From the NCBI GenBank assembly GCA_013180605.1, contig QBUL01000186.1:1-50857 (forward strand): a stretch of DNA of 50,857 nt. Direction: 5' to 3'. Below are positions 25,514-34,590 of this stretch, in pieces; the stretch's first letter is position 1, and each line of letters starts with the position of its first letter. Source of the DNA: Candidatus Methanophagaceae archaeon GoMg1. GTDB lineage: Archaea; Halobacteriota; Syntropharchaeia; Alkanophagales; Methanospirareceae. Below the pieces are notes generated by a model. That model ran no database searches, had not been told where the DNA came from, and saw only the letters and a program-made list of their open reading frames with translations. The position numbers were made by a program, and so were the translations under genes.

Positions 25514-26827
25514 TTATCCTCTCTTCTCCCACTTATGCAAATCAAGCACCTGAGAAAGCGTCTTACTCCTCTTTATCTCCTCTCTTATTCGTTCCTCGTT
25601 TTTCCATACTTCCTTCGCACGCCTTGCGATTTCATACGCGTGCTCCTTTGGAACAACCACAACGCCGTTGTCGTCGCCTATAATCCAATCTCCGGGTTTT
25701 ACTTCCTCAGCACCACACACTATCTCAGCATTTAGTTCTCCGAAGCCCTTTGGCTCCCCGGCATTCGGCACCACGTATTTAGCGAAAACCGGGAATCTTA
25801 TTCGTCTGATTTCAGATACGTCACGCACCGCACCGTCTATAACCACACCTGCAATTCCTTTCTGGCGGCAGCTCCATGATGCGAGTTCACCCCATATAGC
25901 TACGTCCTTCGAACCTGCATAAACGACTATTACTTCTCCTCGCTTCGCCACGTCCGTTGCCTCTACCGGCTTCGCCCAGTCGCCCTCAAACGTCTGCACG
26001 GTTACCGCCCTGCCCACGAGCTTTATATCCTCAAATACAGGTTTTATTCCCTGCATTACTCCTTTACGATGCATTGCATCCGAAATGTTCGGTGTGGACA
26101 CCTGCATAAACAACTCGAAAATCCGGGCATCCAACGTTCTCTTCTTCGCACCTTTTAGCTCTTCTTTTCCTACCGTTCCCAAATCCATCCTTTCTCTTAT
26201 CTTTATCGTTGAGTCACGCACCTTTGCAGACCTCGTTATGTTCCCACCCACAATAATGACGTCAGCACCCAGATTCACCGCTTCCAATGCCATTTCCGCA
26301 TCTATACCGCCCGCAACTGCTAATGGTGTGCTTATCGCAGCCGATACGTTTTCCAACAGATTTAACGTATCCATTCCTTTCATCTGCTGGTCTATTCCCA
26401 CGTGCACACAGACGTAATCCACACCTATCTCTTCCAGCTCCTTCGCTCTCCTCACCGGGTCTTCAGTGTTCATTATATCCACCATAACTGCCACACCGTA
26501 TTTACGAGCGGATTTCACTGCCTCCTCTATCACGGCGTTATCGGCAACCGCAAGTATAGAGACCACCGAAGCGCCGGATTTCGCTGCCATCTCCATTTCT
26601 ATCGCACCCGTGTCCATCGTTTTCATGTCTGCAACGATATTCACTTCAGGAAAAGCATCTTTCAACGCTCTTATTGCATCCATACCTTCACTTTTTATTA
26701 GCGGCGTTCCCGCCTCTAACCAGTCAGCGCCGCCTTCTACACTCTCTTTCCCTATTTCTATCGCCCTTTCCAACTCGAGCACATCAAGGGCAACCTGCAG
26801 TATTTTTTGCTCTTTCTTTTCCTCCAT
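25514..26827 (-). CDS. Bifunctional 3-hexulose-6-phosphate synthase / RraA-like protein
   Basis: A 437-residue fusion from the ATG at 26827. Residues 1-215 are an HPS/OMP-decarboxylase-family TIM barrel (LQVALDVLELERAIEIG, VADMKTMDTGAIEMEMAAKSGA, VHVGIDQQ, AVAGGIDAE, GADVIIVGGNIT). HPS condenses formaldehyde with ribulose-5-phosphate; in archaea it usually runs in reverse to make ribulose-5-phosphate. Residues about 235-410 are RraA-like (TPNISDAMHRKG, GAVRDVSEIRRIRFPVFAK, GDDNGVVVVPKE). The fusion is known in methanogens. The track's 20 extra N-terminal residues come from the adjoining repeat. Confidence 0.9.
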   Translation of the reverse strand: MEEKKEQKILQVALDVLELERAIEIGKESVEGGADWLEAGTPLIKSEGMDAIRALKDAFPEVNIVADMKTMDTGAIEMEMAAKSGASVVSILAVADNAVIEEAVKSARKYGVAVMVDIMNTEDPVRRAKELEEIGVDYVCVHVGIDQQMKGMDTLNLLENVSAAISTPLAVAGGIDAEMALEAVNLGADVIIVGGNITRSAKVRDSTIKIRERMDLGTVGKEELKGAKKRTLDARIFELFMQVSTPNISDAMHRKGVMQGIKPVFEDIKLVGRAVTVQTFEGDWAKPVEATDVAKRGEVIVVYAGSKDVAIWGELASWSCRQKGIAGVVIDGAVRDVSEIRRIRFPVFAKYVVPNAGEPKGFGELNAEIVCGAEEVKPGDWIIGDDNGVVVVPKEHAYEIARRAKEVWKNEERIREEIKRSKTLSQVLDLHKWEKRG

Positions 26828-26860
26828 GCTCACTATTAGGCTTTTTGTGAAAATAAATCG

Positions 26861-26982
26861 TTGACACAGATTAACGCAGATTAACACAGATGCTAAGAAT
26901 CAACACGGTTAAACTAAAATAAATCCGTGTAAATCCGTAAAAATCTGTGTCTCAAATAGAAGAATGTTATACTTTATATACA
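26861..26982 (+). repeat. Dispersed element family A with TATA-like end
   Basis: GACACAGATTAACGCAGATTAACACAGA, the core ATCAACACGGTTAAACTAAAATAAATC, the arm CCGTGTAAATCCG...AATCTGTGTCTCAAATAG, and the end GTTATACTTTATATACAA. It closely matches the copy at 14304. Here the TATA end points away from both flanking gene starts. Confidence 0.85.
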
Positions 26983-26984
26983 AT

Positions 26985-27022
26985 AAATAATCTTGTGTAA
27001 ATCTGCGTAATCTTGTGGTTAC
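26985..27022. repeat. Family C repeat unit
   Basis: AATCTTGTGTAAATCTGCGTAATCTTGTGGTTA follows the family A element directly and precedes the 3' end of the helicase gene. Confidence 0.55.
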
Positions 27023-27034
27023 TTTTCAGAATGC

Positions 27035-29947
27035 CTATAATTCCCAAAACCTCTTCGTCCTCATGTATCTCCTCTCCTCCACCAGTATATTACGATAAAA
27101 GTCATACTCGTACTCATACTCGCCCTTTATGTCTTTAGACCTCCGTATTATTCTCGATGCCACTTCAGGCCCTATGCCGCGAGCCGCAAGTGCAATCACG
27201 GCGAGAACGCCATGCGACAAAACTAGATTTGCGTTTCGATACACCCTTTTCACACGCTCTTTATTCTCCTTTTCAATAGCGGAACCTGTCCTTCTCACAA
27301 CCTTGATTTCTTCCTTCTCCCACGGTTTTAACGCAGCAATCAACCTCGAGTTGCAAAATGGGCAAACAAGCGATTCCGTCCCTGATTCAATTACCGTTTT
27401 CACACGCCTTTGCGATTCCCAGCGCTTGCAATTCACACAGAATAAAATCACTCTGTCGTTCATTATTCTGTTCCTTAACGCATCTATAATCACACTTTCG
27501 TTTCGTTCAGATGCCAGTACGTCCCGCCAACTCAAATACCCGGCGGCGCCAATGGGACTTAACCCGTGTGAAGAAAAGCAGAGTTTTATCTCGCCGGATT
27601 TTAGCCTCCTCAATACTTCTTTCGTTCGCTCCACGTCAAGTTTATCAGCGAAGATGTCATTCACGGTCTCTTCGTATATCGGCGTCCCCGAGAATAATTT
27701 CACCAGCGTATCGGCGGAAATACGTTTCCTATCAAAGTCCTTACGCAGCGCACCGAAACGCTTCGCTACGTTCAACAGCTCCCATTTAAGCAGAAAGGAG
27801 TTTTTTAGTGTTTTTTCTAATATCTGCTGAACGAATTCAGGTTCAATTGAGTTCAACGTCCGCTGCAGGGCTTCTTTCTTCATCCTTCTTCCGGATTTTA
27901 ATTTTATCCGGTAGGGGTCTATCTCCATGGAAATATCCGTACCGAGTAGAGCGCCGAGTAAAGCAACAATCAACCGTCCAAACGTCTCGTTTACACGATG
28001 CCCAAAGCAAGCGTTTATCACCATTTCCTTCTCATCTTTCGCCGTTTCTACAACCACTTCCTTCGCCGTTGGCACTGGACACTTCTCCTTAATCTGCTCT
28101 TTTACTATGTCTATGAGCGTTCCCAAACAAGAGGAATTCACTCTATATTCCCGCTTCAAATCAGTCTCTAAATCAGCAATCTTTACCGCCGCCGAATCAG
28201 AAGCGATAAAAGAAGCGATTTTGTTTCTTAAGTCACCTACTTCCTGTGCAACCGCAAAAGGAACGGGTATTTCCTCGCCTTCCCATTTGGGTATCTCGCC
28301 TTCCCTCTTTACACCAGGTTCTACGTTTATCTTTTCTTTCTCGGTTTCTACATCCAAATCCACTATTCGCCACGTTTCGCCCTTTGCAACGAACAACGCA
28401 CCGGGAGCCGCAAAATTCAGCATGAACCGCTCGTCCAGCAGGCAAATCAATTTCCCGCTTACTATGTCATACACCTCGTATTTCCTCTCGTCCGGAATCA
28501 TCGAAAGATTCTCGTAATAATACACTCTCGTGCCTTTACTCCGCCGTATGTTTCTCCCTTCTATTCTTACCAATCTCTCCTCCCCTAACTGCTCTATCAC
28601 ACGCATCATCGAATCAAAAGAAACGTTCCTGAACGGATACGCCCTTTTTATCCGCGAATGCAGTTTATCCGTCAAAACCGCACCAACGTCCAGCAGCATA
28701 CCACAAATTTGATTTGCTAAGACATCCAATGAACCTTCCTTCAGCTTTATATCTTCTATTTCTCCATTCCTTGCTCTTCGTGCAATCACCAACGATTCCG
28801 CTATATCATCAGGAGTAAGGGCAATGACCTTGCCCGCGGAAATTTTTTGAACGAAGTGCGAGGCACGTCCCACACGCTGCACCAATCTCGTTACTTCGCG
28901 TGGCGATGTATATTGAATCACGAGTTCAATCGAACCGATGTCAATGCCGAGTTCCATTGAACTGGTGCAAATAAGGCCTTTTATCGCTCCTTGTTTGAAT
29001 TTGTCCTCTGCTTCTATCCTTATCTCTTTTGACAGTGAGCCATGATGAACGCCGATTAACCCGGGTTCAAACTTGTTTATAATCGAAGCGAGCATCTCCG
29101 CCGCTCTTCTCGTGTTCACGAATATCAAGCTTGATTTGCACTTTTTCACCGCCGCCCTTATGGTTCTTACGTGTGATATCACTTCGGGGTCAACGCCCAG
29201 CTCTTTTGCCTTCTTTGCATCTCTTTTCGTCTTTTGGGGGTTTAAAACCTCTATTTCAATTGCTTTTGTGGAAACCGTGTCCGTGTTCACAACCCGCATC
29301 TTCTCACGTCCACAACCTGCGAAGAATTTCGCTACTTCTTCCGGATTGCCAACGGTTGCAGACAGACATATTCGCTGGAAATCACCTGCAAGTTCTGCCA
29401 TTCGTTCTAACGCAACTGCAAGCTGTGTTCCTCGTTTGGAGTTTGCTAATTCGTGCACTTCGTCTATTATCACGTACCGCAGCGATTTTAAATTCTCGCG
29501 CAGCCTTTTTCCCGGGATCATCGCCTGTATCGTTTCCGGTGTGGTGATGAGCATATCAGGCGGGTTTAAGGCTTGTCGCCTCCTTGCGTATGTGCTGGTA
29601 TCTCCATGTCGAACTTCTATGGTGATGCCAAGTTGAACACCCCATTGCTCCAATCTCGAAAGCATATCACGATTCAAAGCGCGTAAAGGCGTGATATAAA
29701 GAGCGTAGAAACCCTTTTTCTCACTGTTTTTTTCCTTTTCTTTCGCTTCCAGTATCTTCTGAAACACAGGTAGAACAGCAGCTTCGGTCTTGCCCGAACC
29801 CGTAGGTGCTATGAGCAATACGTCTTTCCCTTCTAAAATGAGCGGAATGCCTAATTCCTGTGGTTCCGTGGGCGCACGAGCGAAAAACTTTTCTGTCTTT
29901 TCTAATACATTTTGAATTTCTACGTTGAGCAAAGAGAAAGCGTTCAT
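27035..29947 (-). CDS. Lhr-type DEAD/DEAH-box helicase
   Basis: A 970-residue superfamily 2 helicase of the large-helicase-related type, with a role in DNA or RNA remodelling and repair. Motif I APTGSGKTEA is near residue 50, followed by the DEVH box (IIDEVHELANSKRGTQLA), motif III LSATVGN, and motif VI LVQRVGRASH. The C-terminal half carries the Lhr extension. A four-cysteine zinc site (CVNCKRW...CPFCNSR) is at about residue 850, and a helix-hairpin-like end reads ARGIGPEVASRIIRR. It is divergent from purS, 67 bases away. Confidence 0.9.
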   Translation of the reverse strand: MNAFSLLNVEIQNVLEKTEKFFARAPTEPQELGIPLILEGKDVLLIAPTGSGKTEAAVLPVFQKILEAKEKEKNSEKKGFYALYITPLRALNRDMLSRLEQWGVQLGITIEVRHGDTSTYARRRQALNPPDMLITTPETIQAMIPGKRLRENLKSLRYVIIDEVHELANSKRGTQLAVALERMAELAGDFQRICLSATVGNPEEVAKFFAGCGREKMRVVNTDTVSTKAIEIEVLNPQKTKRDAKKAKELGVDPEVISHVRTIRAAVKKCKSSLIFVNTRRAAEMLASIINKFEPGLIGVHHGSLSKEIRIEAEDKFKQGAIKGLICTSSMELGIDIGSIELVIQYTSPREVTRLVQRVGRASHFVQKISAGKVIALTPDDIAESLVIARRARNGEIEDIKLKEGSLDVLANQICGMLLDVGAVLTDKLHSRIKRAYPFRNVSFDSMMRVIEQLGEERLVRIEGRNIRRSKGTRVYYYENLSMIPDERKYEVYDIVSGKLICLLDERFMLNFAAPGALFVAKGETWRIVDLDVETEKEKINVEPGVKREGEIPKWEGEEIPVPFAVAQEVGDLRNKIASFIASDSAAVKIADLETDLKREYRVNSSCLGTLIDIVKEQIKEKCPVPTAKEVVVETAKDEKEMVINACFGHRVNETFGRLIVALLGALLGTDISMEIDPYRIKLKSGRRMKKEALQRTLNSIEPEFVQQILEKTLKNSFLLKWELLNVAKRFGALRKDFDRKRISADTLVKLFSGTPIYEETVNDIFADKLDVERTKEVLRRLKSGEIKLCFSSHGLSPIGAAGYLSWRDVLASERNESVIIDALRNRIMNDRVILFCVNCKRWESQRRVKTVIESGTESLVCPFCNSRLIAALKPWEKEEIKVVRRTGSAIEKENKERVKRVYRNANLVLSHGVLAVIALAARGIGPEVASRIIRRSKDIKGEYEYEYDFYRNILVEERRYMRTKRFWEL

Positions 29948-30017
29948 GGCTGTGATTTATTTTTATCTTTTTAACTAAACTGTTTTTTTTTGTTAGAAAC
30001 ATTAATAGAAAAACGTG

Positions 30018-30308
30018 ATGACAATAGAACTAAACGTAACGATAAAACTGAAGCATGGAGTTGCAGACCCGGAAGGCGAGAACACGAAAAAAGCCCTGAA
30101 TCTGCTCGGGTTTAGAGACGTGCGTAGCGTAAAATCACTAAAATCTTTTAGGATAGAGATAGAGCCAGGAGAAGGAGAAGACGAAGAAAAGGTGAAGCAG
30201 GAAGTAGAAGAAATGTGCAGGAAACTTCTTGCCAACCCGGTAATACATGATTACGATATATCAGTGGTAAAGAGCGAAAAAAAATACAATGAAGAAATCA
30301 ATATTTGA
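30018..30308 (+). CDS. purS: Phosphoribosylformylglycinamidine synthase subunit PurS
   Basis: A 96-residue small subunit of FGAM synthase, which bridges PurL and PurQ in purine synthesis. The family pattern is clear: VTIKLKHGVADPEGENTKKALNLLGF and the C-terminal LLANPVIHDYDI. The ATG at 30018 is preferred to the GTG three bases earlier. The 3' end overlaps the TrpRS ORF start by 20 bases. purL and purQ are not in the window. Confidence 0.92.
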   Translation: MTIELNVTIKLKHGVADPEGENTKKALNLLGFRDVRSVKSLKSFRIEIEPGEGEDEEKVKQEVEEMCRKLLANPVIHDYDISVVKSEKKYNEEINI

Positions 30309-31446
30309 TAATCGGAGCAAAGGGATAAGCACGGAAAAATCAGATGCGGCTATTCGTATGTCTGTAACGCCCTGGGAAGTCGAAGGGGATATTAACTATG
30401 ATAAACTGATAGAAGAATTTGGTACTCGGCCTCTGGATAGCCACCTGTTTTATAGACTAAAGGACCCGATGCCGCCTCCTGTTAAAAGAGGTATGTGCTT
30501 TTCGCACCGGGATTTAGACAAATGGCTTGATGCTTACGATAATGGAGAAAAGGTTACAGTACTTAGTGGAAGAGGGCCTTCCGAAAAAATGCATATCGGT
30601 CATTTGACGCTATATGCTATACCCAAATATTTCCAGGACGTATACAAATGTACCGCGTATATTCCTGTATCAGATGATGAAAAATTCTACGTAAAAGAGA
30701 ATCTGGAAATAGAGGATGTAGAAATGTTTGCGAACGACAACATATTGGATATATTAGCAATGGGTTTTGATCCGAACAAGACCATCGTTCATAAGGACTT
30801 CGAGCACACAAAAATATACAAGTATGCTGCACAGGTTGCTAAGAAGATAACATACTCTACGGCTAAAGCCGTGTTCGGATTGAAAGCAGAGAACAACATT
30901 GGTTGGGTCTTCTACCCTGCGATGCAAGCAACGCATATACTGTATCCACAATTTATAGAAGGCCCTCATCTGACATTAGTGCCAATAGGAATAGACCAGG
31001 ACCCATTCATCAGGGCAACACGGGATATAGCGGAAAAGTTTGGCTTTCAAAAACCTGCTACAATACATAAAAAGTTGGCACCCGGGTTAGAAGGGCCAAA
31101 AATGAGTTCTAGCGGAAAAAACGCTATATGGCTAAGTGACGATGAAGATACCGTGGCTAATAAGGTACATAAATACGCATTCTCCGGCGGGCAGCCAAGC
31201 ATCAAAGAACACCGAGAAAAAGGTGGTAACCCGGACATAGACGTATCTTTTCTTTATTTGAAATACTTCTTTGAGGAAGACGACAATAAATTGGAACAAA
31301 TAGATCGGGACTATAGAGACGGGAGCCTGCTAAGCGGAGAACTCAAAGAATATTTCATAGAAAAAGTTAATAACTATCTCAAAGAACACAGAAGAAGAAG
31401 AGAAATTGTGGAGAAGAATATTGATAAATATATGCTTAGGGACTGA
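30289..31446 (+). CDS. trpS: Tryptophanyl-tRNA synthetase
   Basis: Charges tRNA-Trp. An archaeal/eukaryal-type enzyme of 385 residues with the class I motifs KMHIGH (about residue 100) and KMSSS (about 271). The TPWEVEGDINYDKLIEEFGTRPL segment near residue 27 is typical of the archaeal N-terminus. The first 23 residues overlap purS, so a start at the internal ATG at 30358 (MSVTPWEVEG) is possible. Confidence 0.94.
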   Translation: MKKSIFDNRSKGISTEKSDAAIRMSVTPWEVEGDINYDKLIEEFGTRPLDSHLFYRLKDPMPPPVKRGMCFSHRDLDKWLDAYDNGEKVTVLSGRGPSEKMHIGHLTLYAIPKYFQDVYKCTAYIPVSDDEKFYVKENLEIEDVEMFANDNILDILAMGFDPNKTIVHKDFEHTKIYKYAAQVAKKITYSTAKAVFGLKAENNIGWVFYPAMQATHILYPQFIEGPHLTLVPIGIDQDPFIRATRDIAEKFGFQKPATIHKKLAPGLEGPKMSSSGKNAIWLSDDEDTVANKVHKYAFSGGQPSIKEHREKGGNPDIDVSFLYLKYFFEEDDNKLEQIDRDYRDGSLLSGELKEYFIEKVNNYLKEHRRRREIVEKNIDKYMLRD

Positions 31447-31526
31447 CTTGACATTCTTTGATTAAACTTTCTTAGGGGGAAGAAAGTTTGATGGTAAAGC
31501 TTTCTTTCTTAAATAAAGGTAAGTTC

Positions 31527-32342
31527 ATGAACGAACGTGCAAGAATCCAAGCCGAAGAGGTGTACGTGCTAAAGATAGGTGGCAGCGTACTGACCGAGAA
31601 AGATAAGGTGCGGAAAGCACGAAAGAGTGTGATAACGCGAATATCAAAGGAAATCGCCCTTGCACTCGCTCTTGCGCATGGACGAGGAGCAGGGGGCACC
31701 ACCAGAAAAAAACTTATTCTGGTGCATGGTGCAGGCTCTTATGGGCATCCGCAGGCGAAGATATATCTAGCAAGTCGTGCTGCAAAAGACGCTTTAATCA
31801 CGCATGAATCCGCAAAAGAACTGAATCGGATAGTAACATCGTCTTTGATGGAATTTGGAGTAAAGATAATGCCCCTACATCCTCTAAGCGGGGTTGTATT
31901 CAGAGGTGGAGAACCGAACTACAAAATAAAAGAGCAAATAGAATTGGCATTAGAAGCGGGGATAGTGCCGGTTTTGCATGGCGACGTCATCAGGGATGAG
32001 AAAGGAGGTTTTCGTATATTAAGCGGCGACCATCTGGTGGTGTATGCCGCGAAAGAGTTCAAAGCGAGCAGGGTTGGTGTAGGTACGGATGTAGATGGTG
32101 TTTTAGATGATGAAGGAGAAGTGATAAGAAAAATAATGCCGGTGGATGTAGACAAAATGAGCTTAAAAGGGTCTAAGCACGTGGATGTAACCGGCGGGAT
32201 GAAAGAGAAGGTGCATCTGTTAGCAAAGCTCGCATCCGAGAATAACATCCCTTCTGTCATTTTTAACGCATCAAGGGAATCAAACGTGTATAAATTCTTG
32301 ACTGACGATGAGGACCTGTTCGGCACGGTGATAAGTGCGTAG
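31527..32342 (+). CDS. Isopentenyl phosphate kinase
   Basis: An amino-acid-kinase-fold enzyme that phosphorylates isopentenyl phosphate to IPP in the archaeal mevalonate pathway. The N-terminal VLKIGGSVLTEK and LVHGAGSYGHPQA hold the nucleotide site and the diagnostic His that separates IPK from carbamate or UMP kinases. GVGTDVDGVLDD and HVDVTGGMKEKV are also family-typical. The ORF track starts 13 codons earlier, inside a family B-like hairpin (CTTTCTTAGGGGGAAGAAAG); the ATG at 31527 after AAAGGTAAG is preferred. A low-complexity ALALALAHGRGAGG segment is inserted near residue 40. Confidence 0.9.
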   Translation: MNERARIQAEEVYVLKIGGSVLTEKDKVRKARKSVITRISKEIALALALAHGRGAGGTTRKKLILVHGAGSYGHPQAKIYLASRAAKDALITHESAKELNRIVTSSLMEFGVKIMPLHPLSGVVFRGGEPNYKIKEQIELALEAGIVPVLHGDVIRDEKGGFRILSGDHLVVYAAKEFKASRVGVGTDVDGVLDDEGEVIRKIMPVDVDKMSLKGSKHVDVTGGMKEKVHLLAKLASENNIPSVIFNASRESNVYKFLTDDEDLFGTVISA

Positions 32343-32395
32343 CAGTTGTTGGGTTTTAATAACCACAGATTACTGCAACTGTACAATTACGAAAC

Positions 32396-32404
32396 TTTTA
32401 TATA
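32396..32404 (+). promoter_or_regulatory. TATA-like box before the Nudix gene
   Basis: TTTTATATA lies 27 bases before the ATG at 32431, the spacing expected for an archaeal promoter with a very short leader. Confidence 0.5.
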
Positions 32405-32430
32405 CCTCTTTCATGTAGTATTTTAAAACA

Positions 32431-32967
32431 ATGAGCCAAGAAAAGACAATTAAAAGCGAGCAAATATACGCGGGTAAAATAGTTAATCTTCGAGTTGATA
32501 CCGTTTCATTGCCGGATGGAAGAACAAAAAGGCGTGAGATTGTCGACCACCCCGGTGCGGCAGCTATTGTTGCTCTGATGGACGAAGGTGTGCTGTTAGT
32601 GGAGCAATACCGAAAAGCGGTTGAAACAGGAACGTTAGAGATACCTGCGGGTACGCTTGAACTGGGCGAGTCGGCGGAACAATGCGCCAGACGTGAACTG
32701 GTCGAGGAGACCGGATTTCAAGCTTCGAAACTGGATAAAATGACGGAGTTTTATCCATCACCGGGTTTCAGCGGCGAGATAATACATATTTTCAAAGCGA
32801 GTGAACTGAAGAAAGTTCCTGATGCCGACGCGGAACTGCCGATAACGTTTGTGCCTCTGGGCGAACTATTGACAAAGATAAGAAACGGCGAGATACGAGA
32901 TGGAAAGACAATAATTGGTGTGCTGATGGTGACGGTGGAGCGGGAAAGGATGCCGCAGCAGGATTGA
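32431..32967 (+). CDS. Nudix hydrolase, ADP-ribose pyrophosphatase type
   Basis: A 178-residue hydrolase of nucleoside diphosphate derivatives. The Nudix box is complete: GTLELGESAEQCARRELVEETGF (GX5EX7REUXEEXGU). The upstream VALMDEGVLLVEQYRKAVETGTLEIPAG and downstream FYPSPGFSGEIIHIFKA are those of ADP-ribose pyrophosphatases. It has its own promoter and is followed by a repeat-filled gap. Confidence 0.9.
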   Translation: MSQEKTIKSEQIYAGKIVNLRVDTVSLPDGRTKRREIVDHPGAAAIVALMDEGVLLVEQYRKAVETGTLEIPAGTLELGESAEQCARRELVEETGFQASKLDKMTEFYPSPGFSGEIIHIFKASELKKVPDADAELPITFVPLGELLTKIRNGEIRDGKTIIGVLMVTVERERMPQQD

Positions 32968-33018
32968 CTAATGTTTGAAATGCCTGATTGCCATTGGTTC
33001 AAGAAAACAAAGACAAAT

Positions 33019-33170
33019 TATAGACACAGATTAACGCAGATTAACACAAACCTTTCTTTCAAAAAGAAAGCTTTACCAAAGAAATTTGTTTTTCTTTTAG
33101 CACAGGTTTTCTTTTTTTGAAAAAGAAAAAGTGTTGCGTAAATCAGTGTAAATCTGTGTCTTAAATAGAG
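33019..33170 (+). repeat. Family A element with nested family B hairpin
   Basis: TAGACACAGATTAACGCAGATTAACACA at the left and GTGTAAATCTGTGTCTTAAATAGAG at the right frame a family B stretch (CTTTCTTTCAAAAAGAAAGCTTTACC...TTTTCTTTTAGCACAGGTTTTC). One repeat has inserted into, or replaced the core of, the other. The TATA end is missing in this copy. Confidence 0.8.
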
Positions 33171-33180
33171 CTATCTCTAT

Positions 33181-33849
33181 CTAAGTGCTAAGACCATCCA
33201 CAAACTCCCTCTCAAGTACCGGAGCAGGCACAACGTCAAAAAACATGATTCCTATCATTCGTAATATTTCCAGAAACCGCTGTACATCTTCTTCTGACAA
33301 CCCGTAAAATTCCATGAGCTCACCGAAAGGCGTGAGCAAGATGGAACTGCCGGCGGGTGTAACTTTACCTTTGGAAAATCTATTCGCAGATACGTCACGC
33401 AGAAATGTCCTGATGAGTGCTGCGGTATCGTGCCCGGATATTTTTTCTGTAAATTCCTTTCCGGTAACGTTGACGTTAACGTTAGCATTAACATATCCAA
33501 GGTATGCTTCTTTGAATGTTTCATAAAAATCCGTTTCAATACAATCCAGGACGCCTTCGTATTCCTGATACGCAGTATGGTCAACCAGACGCATAAAGAA
33601 TTCCTTTCCCGCATCTATCGCTGCTGTGTCTATCAGCTTTTTGTCTTTACCTCGCAGGAAAATGGATAGGTAAGGTTTCAATCGCCCCTCTATCTTTCCC
33701 TCCTCGCTGTACAGAGCGGGAATGTCCGTCCTCAACCTCACCCGGAATCGCACTAACAGTAAAGTCACATAGACACCAAGTGCTTTTGCATTGGTATCTA
33801 TCCATTCTTTTCTGAACCATAGCACGGGAATCTCCCCTTCATCATTCAT
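33181..33849 (-). CDS. Hypothetical protein
   Basis: A 222-residue protein (MNDEGEIPVLWFRKEWIDTNAKALGVYVTLLLVRFRVRL). I do not recognise it. It is mainly helical with no membrane segments or clear motifs. A small repeat NANVNVNVT reflects a hexamer run (GTTAAC-like) near 33470. A family A arm lies immediately upstream of its start, with TACATATACA as a possible TATA end. Confidence 0.6.
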   Translation of the reverse strand: MNDEGEIPVLWFRKEWIDTNAKALGVYVTLLLVRFRVRLRTDIPALYSEEGKIEGRLKPYLSIFLRGKDKKLIDTAAIDAGKEFFMRLVDHTAYQEYEGVLDCIETDFYETFKEAYLGYVNANVNVNVTGKEFTEKISGHDTAALIRTFLRDVSANRFSKGKVTPAGSSILLTPFGELMEFYGLSEEDVQRFLEILRMIGIMFFDVVPAPVLEREFVDGLST

Positions 33850-33967
33850 TGTATATGTATGTCCTCGATTCTATTTAAGACACGGATTTACACGGATTCT
33901 TTTTTTGTTGGACGGGCAGGTCTATTTTTAACGGCATTGACTCTTTTCATCTTGTCCGTGTTAATTA
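33850..33967 (-). repeat. Family A element upstream of the 222-residue gene
   Basis: On the minus strand the element reads AATTAACACGGACAAG... then AATCCGTGTAAATCCGTGTCTTAAATAGAATCG and ACATACATATACAATG, so it ends on the start codon of the minus-strand gene. A GGCTTGCGGGCATGTGGGCAGAGCCCAC segment beside it resembles one at 1828-1865. Confidence 0.7.
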
Positions 33968-34021
33968 AGCCCTTTCGGGGCTTGCGGGCATGTGGGCAGA
34001 GCCCACAAGCGTTAATCCTGG

Positions 34022-34276
34022 TCAACAATTTATTTCCTTGTCACTTTTCAACGACTTAATCTTTTCCAAGAACTCTCTAAAACTTATTTCCTTTGTTAGC
34101 TCGGTATTTTTCTTCCCTTTTCCGTGAAAATGAGGTATTCGCTCATCAAGATGATGCACATAGCCCTCACCATATTTTATCTTTAATGCGTTAATGTCCG
34201 GTGCATTATCAAAACCAATTACCACCAAATCCCTATTTATGATTTCATCAAAATGTCTTCTAACCTCATTTTCCAT
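34022..34276 (-). CDS. Putative toxin, DUF6516 (TumE)-like
   Basis: An 84-residue protein from the ATG at 34276 (MENEVRRHFDEIINRDLVVIGFDNAPDINALKIKYGEGYVHHLDERIPHFHGKGKKNTEL). FDNAP...HH......PHFHG...EISFREFLEKI follows the layout I associate with DUF6516 toxins (DNAPHH...FPHHKH). It overlaps the end of the upstream ORF by 40 bases, as toxin-antitoxin pairs often do. It is a pattern-level match only; the track's longer start has no support. Confidence 0.5.
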   Translation of the reverse strand: MENEVRRHFDEIINRDLVVIGFDNAPDINALKIKYGEGYVHHLDERIPHFHGKGKKNTELTKEISFREFLEKIKSLKSDKEINC

Positions 34277-34566
34277 TCTTCCAGTTCCTTCTCCCAGTAT
34301 TCCCACTCGGTCACATCCCCTTCCCAATCCTGGCTTATCTTTTCAACTCCTTTTAGCTCCTCTTCGTTTGATATTGTTTCGATAAATTCAGCATAGCTAC
34401 TGTCGTATTTCTTCTCAAGTTCTACGATTTTTCGCTTTGATTTCTCAATCCTCTCCACGCATTTATCTATTAAATACTTCCGTAGTGCGTTCTCAACGAT
34501 AGTGTCTGCACTACCTAAAGTGTTTAAAATATCCAAATAACCTTTTTTTATGCTGACTGTTGCCAT
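34237..34566 (-). CDS. Putative antitoxin paired with the DUF6516-like protein
   Basis: A 109-residue acidic, helical protein. The first 40 residues (MATVSIKKGYLDILNTLGSADTIVENALRKYLIDKCVERI) look like a ribbon-helix-helix-type or dimerisation segment, followed by a coiled region. It is first in a two-gene overlap with the toxin-like ORF. Its start lies about 25 bases after a TATA-like box supplied by a family A repeat. Confidence 0.55.
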   Translation of the reverse strand: MATVSIKKGYLDILNTLGSADTIVENALRKYLIDKCVERIEKSKRKIVELEKKYDSSYAEFIETISNEEELKGVEKISQDWEGDVTEWEYWEKELEEWKMRLEDILMKS

Positions 34567-34590
34567 TTTCTCTCTTTTTTTCTTTTAATT

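Noticed and set aside
29073-29636. Plus-strand ORFs opposite the helicase gene
   Set aside because: The minus frame carries all helicase motifs over its whole length; the plus frames have none.
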